Positions 13,497 through 20,013 of a stretch of DNA of 20,611 bases are shown piece by piece. Source of the stretch: an uncultured Treponema sp. GTDB taxonomy: Bacteria > Spirochaetota > Spirochaetia > Treponematales > Treponemataceae. Made by a program: the position numbers and the translations under genes. The notes under the pieces were generated by a model that saw only the letters and a list, made by a program, of their open reading frames with translations, was not told the DNA's origin and did no database searches. The stretch lies in the NCBI GenBank assembly GCA_937893155.1, contig CALBGU010000014.1, forward strand, positions 1-20,611, in the 5' to 3' direction. How positions within the stretch are numbered: the first letter of the stretch is position 1; every line of letters starts with the position of its first letter.

Positions 13497-16360
13497 GCGT
13501 CGCGGAGACGTTCCCTCTCAAGCAATTCGCCCACATACTTGCCCGTGTAGCTCTCATCAACCTTTGCGACCTCTTCGGGAGTGCCCTCGGCGATAATCGT
13601 GCCGCCGCGCCAGCCGCCGTCTTTGCCGAGGTCAATGATGTGGTCTGCCTGCGCAATCACGTCCAGATTATGCTCAATCATCACCACCGTATTTCCCTTG
13701 TCCACCAGCCGCTGAATCACGTCCATCAAGACTTTCACGTCCGCAAAATGTAAGCCCGTCGTCGGCTCATCAAGAATATACAGCGTCTTTCCCGTCGAAG
13801 GCCGCGCCAACTCCGTCGCCAGCTTCACGCGCTGAGCCTCGCCGCCCGAAAGCGTAAGCGCGCTCTGCCCAAGCTGGATATAGCCCAAACCGACCGACTT
13901 GAGCGTTTCGAGCTTGCGCGAAATGTGCGGAATGTGCGCAAAAAACTCCGCCGCCTCCTCAATCGTCATATCGAGCACATCGCTGATGTTCTTGCCCTTG
14001 TAGCGAACGTCGAGCGTTTCGTTGTTGAATCGCTTGCCGCGGCACACATCGCACTGCACAAACACATCTGGCAAAAAGTTCATCTCAATCGTAATCGTGC
14101 CCGCGCCCTGACAATGCTCGCAGCGACCGCCCTTGACGTTGAAACTGAACCGACCGCTCTTGTAGCCTTTTGCCTTTGCGTCGGGAAGCTCTGCAAACAG
14201 CGTGCGAATCGCGTCAAACACGCCCACATACGTTACGGGATTACTGCGCGGAGTGCGTCCAATCGGGCTTTGGTCGATGTTAATCACCTTGTCGATGTCC
14301 TCCAAGCCCTCGATACTCTTGAACGCGCCCACGGGATAATCCGTCTTCATAATGCGGTTTGAAATCGCAGGATAAAGCACATCGGAAAGCAGCGTCGATT
14401 TGCCCGAGCCAGACACGCCCGTAATGCAGGTGAACGCGCCTAAGGGGATTTCTACCGTTACGTTCTTGAGATTGTGTTCTTTCACGCCCGTGATTTTGAT
14501 GCGCTTGCCGTTGCCATCGCGGCGCGTTTTCGGGATAGCCATTCGGAGTTTTCCTGCAAGATACCGCCCCGTAACGCTGTCTTCCACCGTCATCACCTGC
14601 TCTGGCGTTCCTGCCGCCACGATTTCGCCGCCGTGCACGCCCGCGCCCTTTCCGATGTCGATGAGATAATCCGCCGTCAACAGCGTCTGCTCGTCGTGCT
14701 CCACCACGATGACCGTGTTGCCGAGGTCGCGCAAATGGGTGAGCGTGTCGATGAGCCGCTGATTATCCTTTTGGTGAAGCCCAATCGACGGTTCGTCGAG
14801 GATATACATCACGCCCGTCAGCCCCGAGCCGATTTGCGTTGCAAGTCGAATTCTCTGCGCTTCTCCGCCCGAAAGCGTGCCAGCACTGCGTTCCAGCGTG
14901 AGATAATCAAGCCCCACGTTGTTCAAAAAATCAAGGCGCGCGGTGATTTCCTTGAGGATTTGCTTTGCGATTTTCTTCTCCGTGTCGGTCAATTCCAATG
15001 CCTTGAAGAACTCCGCCGATTCGCCCACCGACAGCGCGCACAGCTGCATAATGTTCTTGCCGCCCACGGTAACGCCCAACGCCTCTGCGCGCAATCTTTT
15101 TCCGCGGCACGACGGGCACTCGCTCACCGCCATAAATCGCTCTTCCATCTTTACGCGCTGCGCCTCGCCCCACGCCTCATTATGCCGCCGCTTCATATCC
15201 GCCATCACGCCAAGCCACGGTCGCTTATATTCAGAATATCCCTCGCCCGACTGCTTTTGATACGTCCAATGCAAAACGCGATTTTCGTCGCCGTCCCACA
15301 GATATTTTTTCTGCTCGTCCGTCAATTCGGCAATCGGCGTATCGAGCGAAAAGCCTGCCGCCTCCGCCACCGCACTGAATTGCGCCTTGTTCCATTCGCT
15401 GTCGGGATTGTAGAAAGGGAACGCGCCCTCGTTGAACGAAAGCGATTCGTCGGGGAGAATGCGTTTTTTGTCCCAGCTCATTTTTTCGCCCAAGCCCGTA
15501 CATTCGGGACACGCGCCGAACGGATTGTTGAAGCTGAACAGCCGCGGCTGCAATTCGGGGATAGAAATGCCGCAATCGGGACACGCGCTGTGCTGGCTGA
15601 AAAATACTTCGGTTTCTGAGTCAGAGACTCTTTTTAAAACCGTTATCACTCCATTGGACGTTTTCAATGCAGTTTCCACGCTGGAGGCAATGCGGCTTTC
15701 TGCGCCGTCTTTGAGCACAATGCGGTCAATCACGATGTCGATGTTATGCTTTTGCTGTTTGGCGAGTTTTACGCTTTCTTCGAGTTCGACCATAATGCCG
15801 TCGATTCTCGCGCGCACGAACCCCGCCTTTTTTGCGTCGTCGATGACTTTTGCGTGCTCGCCCTTTTTGCCGTGAATCACGGGGGACAAAATCGTGATTT
15901 TCGCGCCTTTTTCCCACGCACAAATCGATTCAACAATCTGGTCAACGCTCTGTTCTTTGATTTCTCTTCCGCAGTTCGGGCAGTGCGGTTTTCCCACGCG
16001 CGCAAACAGCAAGCGGTAATAATCGTAAATCTCGGTTACCGTGCCGACGGTGGAGCGCGGGTTTCGGTGGGTCGTTTTCTGTTCGATAGAAATCGCCGGC
16101 GAAAGCCCCGAAATCATATCGACGTCGGGTTTGTCCATTGAGCCTAAAAACTGCCGCGCGTAACTCGACAGGCTTTCCATATACCGCCGCTGCCCCTCGG
16201 CAAACAGAGTATCGAACGCAAGGGAGGATTTTCCGCTGCCCGAAAGCCCCGAAATCACGACCAATTTATTTCTTGGAAGCTCGATGTCAATGTTCTTGAG
16301 ATTATGCTCACGCGCACCTTTGATGACGATTTTATCGCCCGAAACAGGAAAGATTTTCAT
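13484..16360 (-). CDS. uvrA: Excinuclease ABC subunit A (UvrA)
   Basis: 958 residues, close to the usual 940-950. UvrA is the damage-recognition ATPase of nucleotide excision repair; it loads UvrB on lesions. Visible features: Walker A GLSGSGKSS (about 38-46), insertion-domain zinc site CPNCGREI, then CPDCG and CPECTG, first ABC signature LSGGEAQRIRL with Walker B YILDEPSIGLH, second Walker A GVSGSGKSTLL, zinc finger CEHCQG...CDVCRG, second signature LSGGEAQRVKL and Walker B YILDEPTTGLH. All key motifs are intact. The N-terminus matches the family (DKIVIKGAREHNLKNI). No Shine-Dalgarno sequence is present; TATAAT ends seven bases before the ATG, suggesting a leaderless mRNA. uvrB is not in the window. 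Confidence 0.98.
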   Translation of the reverse strand: MKIFPVSGDKIVIKGAREHNLKNIDIELPRNKLVVISGLSGSGKSSLAFDTLFAEGQRRYMESLSSYARQFLGSMDKPDVDMISGLSPAISIEQKTTHRNPRSTVGTVTEIYDYYRLLFARVGKPHCPNCGREIKEQSVDQIVESICAWEKGAKITILSPVIHGKKGEHAKVIDDAKKAGFVRARIDGIMVELEESVKLAKQQKHNIDIVIDRIVLKDGAESRIASSVETALKTSNGVITVLKRVSDSETEVFFSQHSACPDCGISIPELQPRLFSFNNPFGACPECTGLGEKMSWDKKRILPDESLSFNEGAFPFYNPDSEWNKAQFSAVAEAAGFSLDTPIAELTDEQKKYLWDGDENRVLHWTYQKQSGEGYSEYKRPWLGVMADMKRRHNEAWGEAQRVKMEERFMAVSECPSCRGKRLRAEALGVTVGGKNIMQLCALSVGESAEFFKALELTDTEKKIAKQILKEITARLDFLNNVGLDYLTLERSAGTLSGGEAQRIRLATQIGSGLTGVMYILDEPSIGLHQKDNQRLIDTLTHLRDLGNTVIVVEHDEQTLLTADYLIDIGKGAGVHGGEIVAAGTPEQVMTVEDSVTGRYLAGKLRMAIPKTRRDGNGKRIKITGVKEHNLKNVTVEIPLGAFTCITGVSGSGKSTLLSDVLYPAISNRIMKTDYPVGAFKSIEGLEDIDKVINIDQSPIGRTPRSNPVTYVGVFDAIRTLFAELPDAKAKGYKSGRFSFNVKGGRCEHCQGAGTITIEMNFLPDVFVQCDVCRGKRFNNETLDVRYKGKNISDVLDMTIEEAAEFFAHIPHISRKLETLKSVGLGYIQLGQSALTLSGGEAQRVKLATELARPSTGKTLYILDEPTTGLHFADVKVLMDVIQRLVDKGNTVVMIEHNLDVIAQADHIIDLGKDGGWRGGTIIAEGTPEEVAKVDESYTGKYVGELLERERLRDALGE

Positions 16361-16367
16361 AGAAAGA

Positions 16368-16397
16368 ATTATATCTGATTGTAGAAGTCTGTTGCAA
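16368..16397 (-). promoter_or_regulatory. uvrA promoter next to the start codon
   Basis: On minus, TTGCAA (16392-16397) and TATAAT (16368-16373) are 18 bp apart. The predicted start is about 16361, next to the ATG at 16360, so little or no leader is made. I see no obvious LexA-type palindrome. Confidence 0.6.
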
Positions 16398-16410
16398 GTA
16401 AGCTAGAAAC

Positions 16411-16448
16411 AAAAAACACGGGCGCACATCTCATCACGCCCGTGTTTT
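16411..16448. terminator. Bidirectional terminator after the YjbR-type gene (CACGGGCG hairpin, copy 1)
   Basis: A perfect 12-bp stem, AAAACACGGGCG (16413-16424) with CGCCCGTGTTTT (16437-16448), with A and T runs on the two sides. It ends transcription of the gene at 16514-17209 (minus). The same hairpin, with slightly altered loops, recurs at 17609-17646 and 19249-19286. Confidence 0.8.
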
Positions 16449-16513
16449 CGCCTTCCGTGTCTACAATCAAGCTACGTTTGCATTGATAAAACGCGGGAAT
16501 AGAGCCATTCGGG

Positions 16514-17209
16514 TCAGCGGCGCGGCTTTTTGGCAGAAACGAGGGCATAACTCTGCTTCGTAAGCGCGCACAGCTGGTCAAAATCCGCCGCAGACGTAAG
16601 AAGCGCCGTAATCCAATACGTTTTGTTCATATGATACGCGGGGAAAATCGCTTTTTTGTCCACTACACTTTCCGCACAATCAGATTTCAGATTCACCACA
16701 CAGACGCGCTCATCGCTCTCAAATCCCAGATTTTTGTACGAAATCCACATCACCAACGCAAACCATTTTTTGTTCGGACAGCGAAACACCGCAAAATCAG
16801 AAAATCGCTCGCTCTTAAAGCCCTTTTCCTCCCCCTCTTTTGCCGCCCACGGATATTCCGCGCTCACGCCAAACTCGCGCTCAATGAACGCAACATAGCG
16901 CGCACGCACATCGTTCGCCTCAAAACAGTTTTGAAAAATCTCGCCGGCAATTTCCTGCACTTTTTCGCGCACCTCGCCCACAAACGCACCTTCTGCCCGC
17001 TCCATATCGAACAGCGCATATTTTTCGCCCGTTTCCCGCTCAAACACTTGTGCCGTCATCGTTTCGCCGCGAACAGTAAACGCCGCATAAAAATCCGTCC
17101 CCGCAAGGTCGCGCCGAAGCACCAGCGAATCGCCCTGCGTTTCAAACCCGAACTGCACAAACGCGCCGTTTTTCGCTTTCGCCGCACTAAAAAAAGAACT
17201 AAAATCCAT
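16514..17209 (-). CDS. MmcQ/YjbR-family protein
   Basis: 231 residues. The C-terminal half fits the MmcQ/YjbR (DUF419) domain: CPNKKWFALVMWI, then DERVCVVNLKSD, then IFPAYHMNKTYWITALL, then LCALTKQSYALVSAKK. These proteins have a CyaY-like fold and are often labelled DNA-binding, though their cell role is unclear. The first 110 residues add an extra domain seen in longer family members. There is no Shine-Dalgarno sequence: an extended -10 (TGCTATAAT, -10 at 17216-17221) ends six bases before the ATG, so the mRNA is probably leaderless, as for uvrA. It ends at the terminator at 16411-16448. Confidence 0.85.
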   Translation of the reverse strand: MDFSSFFSAAKAKNGAFVQFGFETQGDSLVLRRDLAGTDFYAAFTVRGETMTAQVFERETGEKYALFDMERAEGAFVGEVREKVQEIAGEIFQNCFEANDVRARYVAFIEREFGVSAEYPWAAKEGEEKGFKSERFSDFAVFRCPNKKWFALVMWISYKNLGFESDERVCVVNLKSDCAESVVDKKAIFPAYHMNKTYWITALLTSAADFDQLCALTKQSYALVSAKKPRR

Positions 17210-17215
17210 AGCGTC

Positions 17216-17224
17216 ATTATAGCA
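17216..17224 (-). promoter_or_regulatory. Extended -10 promoter of the YjbR-type gene
   Basis: On minus, TGC-TATAAT is a consensus extended -10, while no good -35 hexamer is visible. Only six bases separate it from the ATG at 17209. Confidence 0.5.
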
Positions 17225-17345
17225 CAGATTTTTGCGCGATTATCTATCTGCGGTCGCGATTTGACATTTTTGCGGATTTTTTGTTTAATTTATTCACCTT
17301 AATGCAAACGACACACGTTTTGAAATGCTTTTCAAGAGGATTTTT

Positions 17346-17585
17346 ATGGCAAGCATTTTGATTAAAGACACCACGAAAGAACAGCGCGAGCAGATTATCC
17401 GCGAGTCTTTGGGCGATGATTACGATGTCGGCTGCGGCTATGAGGCGACGGGCATCAACTACCAGCTTTACATCGACGGCGTGAAGGAACTGCGCGAACT
17501 GAATATGGAAGCAAACTGCGGTTTTGAGGTCGCCCACCCCGAAGAAATAAAATCTGAGTGCACACAGTCGCAGGCGGTTTTGTAA
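17346..17585 (+). CDS. Small unrecognised protein (79 residues)
   Basis: The ATG at 17346 follows AGAGGA at good spacing; an ATG at 17325 in the same frame has no site and is less likely. The N-terminus MASILIKDTTKEQREQIIRESLG is strand plus helix, followed by YDVGCGYEATGINYQLYIDGVKELRELNMEANCGFE. Acidic overall, with two close pairs of features, a GCGYEATG loop and a late Cys. There is no signal peptide. Similar short proteins beginning IKDTTKEER occur in gut Firmicutes and treponemes in my memory, without known function. It is followed by the terminator at 17609-17651. Confidence 0.7.
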   Translation: MASILIKDTTKEQREQIIRESLGDDYDVGCGYEATGINYQLYIDGVKELRELNMEANCGFEVAHPEEIKSECTQSQAVL

Positions 17586-17651
17586 CAGCTCAAAGCAGTA
17601 TGCAACAAAAAACACGGGCGTACATCTCATTTCGCTCCCGTGTTTTTTTTT
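17585..17651 (+). terminator. Terminator element, CACGGG hairpin copy 2
   Basis: AAAACACGGG (17609-17618) pairs with CCCGTGTTTT (17637-17646), and a run of nine T follows. The 34 bases from 17585 (ACAGCTCAAAGCAG...) match those from 19225 except at two positions, so this is a dispersed element and not only a hairpin. It ends the 79-residue gene. The 86 bases from 17652 to the stop of the next gene at 17738 hold nothing I can identify. Confidence 0.8.
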
Positions 17652-17737
17652 GCGTTCCCCTGACTACGCCTCGCCTACGCCGTTGTAGAAATCCTGCTTG
17701 GCAAAATCGGCGCAATCCTTGTCTAAAAATATTCTCG

Positions 17738-18085
17738 CTATGAAACAATTTTCTTTGCGGCGGCGTGAATCATCGCTTCCAAAACAGGCAGAAAATCTTG
17801 CGGAATCACTTTTAAGTCATCAAGAATTTTTTTGTATTTATCGTAATTTTCCAACTTTTTACAAGGAATATCGAGTTTCTTTTTATACTCCGAACCTTTC
17901 ACCAAAAACTCAACGCTTGTATCTAGGGCTTCTGCCAATTTCACCGCAATTTCGGCATTAGGAATCACCGCCCGACTGTCAACATACGTGTCGATTGTGC
18001 GCTTGCTTATGCCTGTTTTTGCGGCAAGTTCCTTTATAATCATACCTTTATACTCAATTTGCTCTTTCAGATTGTCCCTAAACAT
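17738..18085 (-). CDS. XRE-family regulator, likely repressor of the BspA-like gene
   Basis: 115 residues from the ATG at 18085; the frame is open up to 18178 but that part covers the operators, and MFRDNLKEQIEYKGMIIKEL is a natural start. The helix-turn-helix covers about residues 5-63 (IKELAAKTGISKRTIDTYVD, then AVKLAEALDTSVEFLV). The C-terminus is lysine-rich then helical (KYKKILDDLKVIPQDFLPVLEAMIHAAAKKIV). It is divergent from the LRR lipoprotein gene; three TACC...GGTA operators lie between, one just before its own start, so it probably represses both itself and the lipoprotein. The translation start has only a weak AGG. Confidence 0.85.
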   Translation of the reverse strand: MFRDNLKEQIEYKGMIIKELAAKTGISKRTIDTYVDSRAVIPNAEIAVKLAEALDTSVEFLVKGSEYKKKLDIPCKKLENYDKYKKILDDLKVIPQDFLPVLEAMIHAAAKKIVS

Positions 18086-18095
18086 AAGCCTATGA

Positions 18096-18169
18096 TACCG
18101 AAATATTGGGTAAAAAAGATTGACGATACCAAAATATCGGTATATAATTTTAATACCGATATTTTGGTA
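18096..18169. promoter_or_regulatory. Promoter of the BspA-like gene with three matching operators
   Basis: The plus promoter is TTGACG (18120-18125) and TATAAT (18143-18148), 17 bp apart. Operators: TACCAAAATATCGGTA (18127-18142) fills the spacer exactly; TACCGATATTTTGGTA (18154-18169) covers the predicted start; a looser TACC...GGGTA (18096-18112) lies before the XRE gene. The first two are perfect reverse complements of each other, so together they form a 17-bp inverted repeat around ATAATTTTA. Bound repressor would block the polymerase. The sites are seen; their regulator is inferred from position. Confidence 0.8.
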
Positions 18170-18222
18170 ATTCTGCAAAAAAATTTGTTGCGGAAAAACT
18201 CCGACAGATTTAGGAGGATTTT

Positions 18223-19170
18223 ATGGCATTTTTCCTAAAGCGATGTTTAGCTTCGATTTTGGCACTGGTTCTGATAACTTTTGTCTTTGTTTCCTGCTCC
18301 AACGGCGACGACGACGATGACACTACCACACAACAGACCACCACGACGAACTCGACAAGCAACTCTAGCAGTTCGTCAAGCAGCACGGATAATTCGAGCA
18401 ACACAAGCACAGACAGCACAACAGGCACAAGCAGTATCGCAGAAAAGACTCGTTCTGGTATAACCATTGCTGGATACCTGAAATCTGTATGTACAGATGA
18501 TACTTTGAAGTTTTTGCCATCAAAAACGGCTCCCTCTGCAACAACTGCAACATATGAATTGAATAGCGAAATTGGTGCGGTGATGTGGCTTGAGGGTAAC
18601 ACTATTTATTATTACGCTGAAGGATATACAGATTCTAATAAAGGAATTCCATTGAATTCATCTTCTGCTCAAATGTTTGATTTTAACTATGCTTATCGAG
18701 ATTCTCAATCTCATTGTCCCTTTGAAGAGATAGATATGACAGGCTTTGATACCAGTAATTCGACTAATATGTACAGAATGTTTGCTACTTGTAATGCGCT
18801 AAAATCGCTTTCTATTAGCAACTTTGATACATCAAAGGTTTCTATCATGGGAGGTATGTTCAAAGGTTGCAAGGCACTTGAATCACTTGATTTGAGTAGC
18901 TTCGATACAAGTAAAGTTACAAGTATGAACGAAATGTTTCAAGACTGTTCTTCACTTGCATCTCTTGATTTAATCAGTTTCGACACAAGCAACGTTACTG
19001 ATATGGAAGGTATGTTTGAATTTTGTTCTGCGCTTAAAACAATTTATGCCAAGAGTGGTACAGACTGGAGTTCTTCAAGTGCCGATAGCAGTAGTATGTT
19101 CTGTGGCTGTACATCGCTTGTAGGCGGAAATGGAACGGTATATGATTCAAGCCACACTGACGCAACTTAG
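18223..19170 (+). CDS. BspA-type leucine-rich-repeat lipoprotein, frameshifted at its 3' end
   Basis: 315 residues as it reads now, with AGGAGG before the ATG. The lipobox is VFVSC (Cys 25), followed by an acidic and Thr/Ser-rich linker (residues about 26-70). Then come DUF285/BspA-type repeats of about 24 residues: MFKGCKALESLDLSSFDTSK, MFQDCSSLASLDLISFDTSN and similar (three to four units). Such proteins are exposed at the surface and bind host or other microbial partners. The frame stops at TAG 19168-19170 after SSHTDAT, but skipping one base gives ARVDGLNGQAGYFTAK and a stop at 19218-19220, the usual family ending, so one base of a Tyr codon seems lost. It is tightly regulated by the divergent XRE gene. 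Confidence 0.9.
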   Translation: MAFFLKRCLASILALVLITFVFVSCSNGDDDDDTTTQQTTTTNSTSNSSSSSSSTDNSSNTSTDSTTGTSSIAEKTRSGITIAGYLKSVCTDDTLKFLPSKTAPSATTATYELNSEIGAVMWLEGNTIYYYAEGYTDSNKGIPLNSSSAQMFDFNYAYRDSQSHCPFEEIDMTGFDTSNSTNMYRMFATCNALKSLSISNFDTSKVSIMGGMFKGCKALESLDLSSFDTSKVTSMNEMFQDCSSLASLDLISFDTSNVTDMEGMFEFCSALKTIYAKSGTDWSSSSADSSSMFCGCTSLVGGNGTVYDSSHTDAT

Positions 19171-19224
19171 CCCGTGTAGACGGATTGAATGGACAAGCGG
19201 GATATTTCACGGCAAAGTAAAATT

Positions 19225-19290
19225 ACAGCTCAAAGCAGCGTGCAACAAAAAACACGGGTGCATCTTGTTTTTCACGCCCGTGTTTTCTCT
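19225..19290. terminator. Terminator element, CACGGG hairpin copy 3
   Basis: AAAACACGGGTG (19249-19260) pairs with CGCCCGTGTTTT (19275-19286). The left flank from 19225 repeats that of copy 2 almost exactly. Placed between the convergent ends of the LRR gene and the toxin gene (stop at 19307), it can serve both strands. Confidence 0.8.
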
Positions 19291-19306
19291 CGCCGCGTTA
19301 AAAGCG

Positions 19307-19822
19307 TTATTTATAATGCAAGCACGCATTTTCAACTTTCTTGAAATCAATAACAATCTTTGCAAGTGGAAAAACTGTTTCTGAGAGACTGCACTTTTTC
19401 GCGTACAAGTTTTTTGCCGTTTTTTCAATCTTTTCTCGGTTCGCTTTGCAAAAATTATATTCCGAAAGCATAAGCATTTTGTAACTAAAATCGCCCTCAT
19501 CGTTGATTTTGTATTCTGAAAGTTCGTTTTTTGGCACGGGAATCATACAGTTAAAACGCAGTGTTCCATACAATTTTTCTTTGCTGCGCATATAAATAGT
19601 AGTAAGATTATTCTTTCGGATTTTGCCGTTTTCGTAATCTTTTTCTTTCGGTGAAGACATCGGAACAAAATACTGAAAGCCATTGATTTTTGTAAGAATC
19701 CCGACATATTTTCTGTGGTACGTCCGCTCTTCTGGCTTGTTTTTCATAACGTGCTGTTCGATTTTTGAAAGATATGCAATATATTCATCACTCACAATAT
19801 AAAAAATAATATCTTCCGTCAT
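19307..19822 (-). CDS. toxN: Type III toxin-antitoxin endoribonuclease, ToxN/AbiQ family
   Basis: 171 residues, the usual ToxN/AbiQ size. The N-terminal region IIFYIVSDEYIAYLSKIEQHV, then YVGILTKINGFQYFVPMSSPKEKD, is the family signature, followed by LRFNCMIPVPKNEL. Known family members cut RNA at A-rich sites and are held inactive by a repeated pseudoknot RNA; several give abortive-infection phage defence. GAGGG precedes the ATG at 19822. Directly upstream on the same strand lie a terminator (19831-19857) and three 35-nt repeats, the classic order. The gene is AT-rich compared with its neighbours, suggesting transfer. Family assignment is by motif memory; activity is not shown. Confidence 0.92.
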   Translation of the reverse strand: MTEDIIFYIVSDEYIAYLSKIEQHVMKNKPEERTYHRKYVGILTKINGFQYFVPMSSPKEKDYENGKIRKNNLTTIYMRSKEKLYGTLRFNCMIPVPKNELSEYKINDEGDFSYKMLMLSEYNFCKANREKIEKTAKNLYAKKCSLSETVFPLAKIVIDFKKVENACLHYK

Positions 19823-19830
19823 TATGCCCT

Positions 19831-19857
19831 CAAAAAAAGGCGACCGTAAAGCCGCCT
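19831..19857 (-). terminator. Terminator between the antitoxin RNA and toxN
   Basis: On minus, AGGCG pairs with CGCCT (19853-19857 and 19838-19842), followed by seven T residues (19832-19838). In type III systems such a terminator lets only part of the transcripts continue into the toxin gene, keeping antitoxin in excess. Confidence 0.8.
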
Positions 19858-19858
19858 G

Positions 19859-19963
19859 TTAAGTTCTCCTGTTTGGGTCGGAGTGCACCCAGTTTAAGTT
19901 TTCCGCTTAGAGTCGGAACGTACTCAGTTTAAGTTTTCCACTTAGGGCAGGAATGCTCCCCAT
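19859..19963 (-). ncRNA. toxI: Type III antitoxin RNA (ToxI/antiQ-like), three 35-nt repeats
   Basis: Three units of exactly 35 nt (19963-19929, 19928-19894, 19893-19859 on minus) all end GGARAACUUAA. Each can fold as an H-type pseudoknot in the same register. Stem 1 (positions 4-7 with 16-19): GAGU/ACUC in unit 2, GGGU/ACCC in unit 3, GGG/CCC plus a wobble in unit 1. Stem 2 (11-14 with 25-28): UUCC/GGAA in units 1 and 2, CUCC/GGAG in unit 3. The predicted transcription start falls on the first base of unit 1. This length and number match antiQ-type antitoxins. The RNA would be cut by ToxN to single repeats that bind and inhibit it. Confidence 0.9.
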
Positions 19964-19969
19964 GCCTTT

Positions 19970-19998
19970 ATCATACATCATTTTCTTTCAAAAAGCAA
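19970..19998 (-). promoter_or_regulatory. Promoter of the antitoxin RNA
   Basis: On minus, TTGCTT (19993-19998) and TATGAT (19970-19975) are 17 bp apart. The start is expected at about 19963, the first base of the repeats. Confidence 0.7.
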
Positions 19999-20013
19999 GG
20001 GACATACCCCCGT

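Noticed and set aside
14474..15619. Plus-strand ORF of 381 codons
   Set aside because: It is antisense to uvrA, whose frame is certain; the composition (Arg, His, Ala) is that of a shadow frame.
16369..16581. Minus-strand ORF of 70 codons over the CACGGG hairpin
   Set aside because: It begins inside the YjbR-type gene in another frame and runs through a terminator; a similar false ORF occurs at the other hairpin copy.
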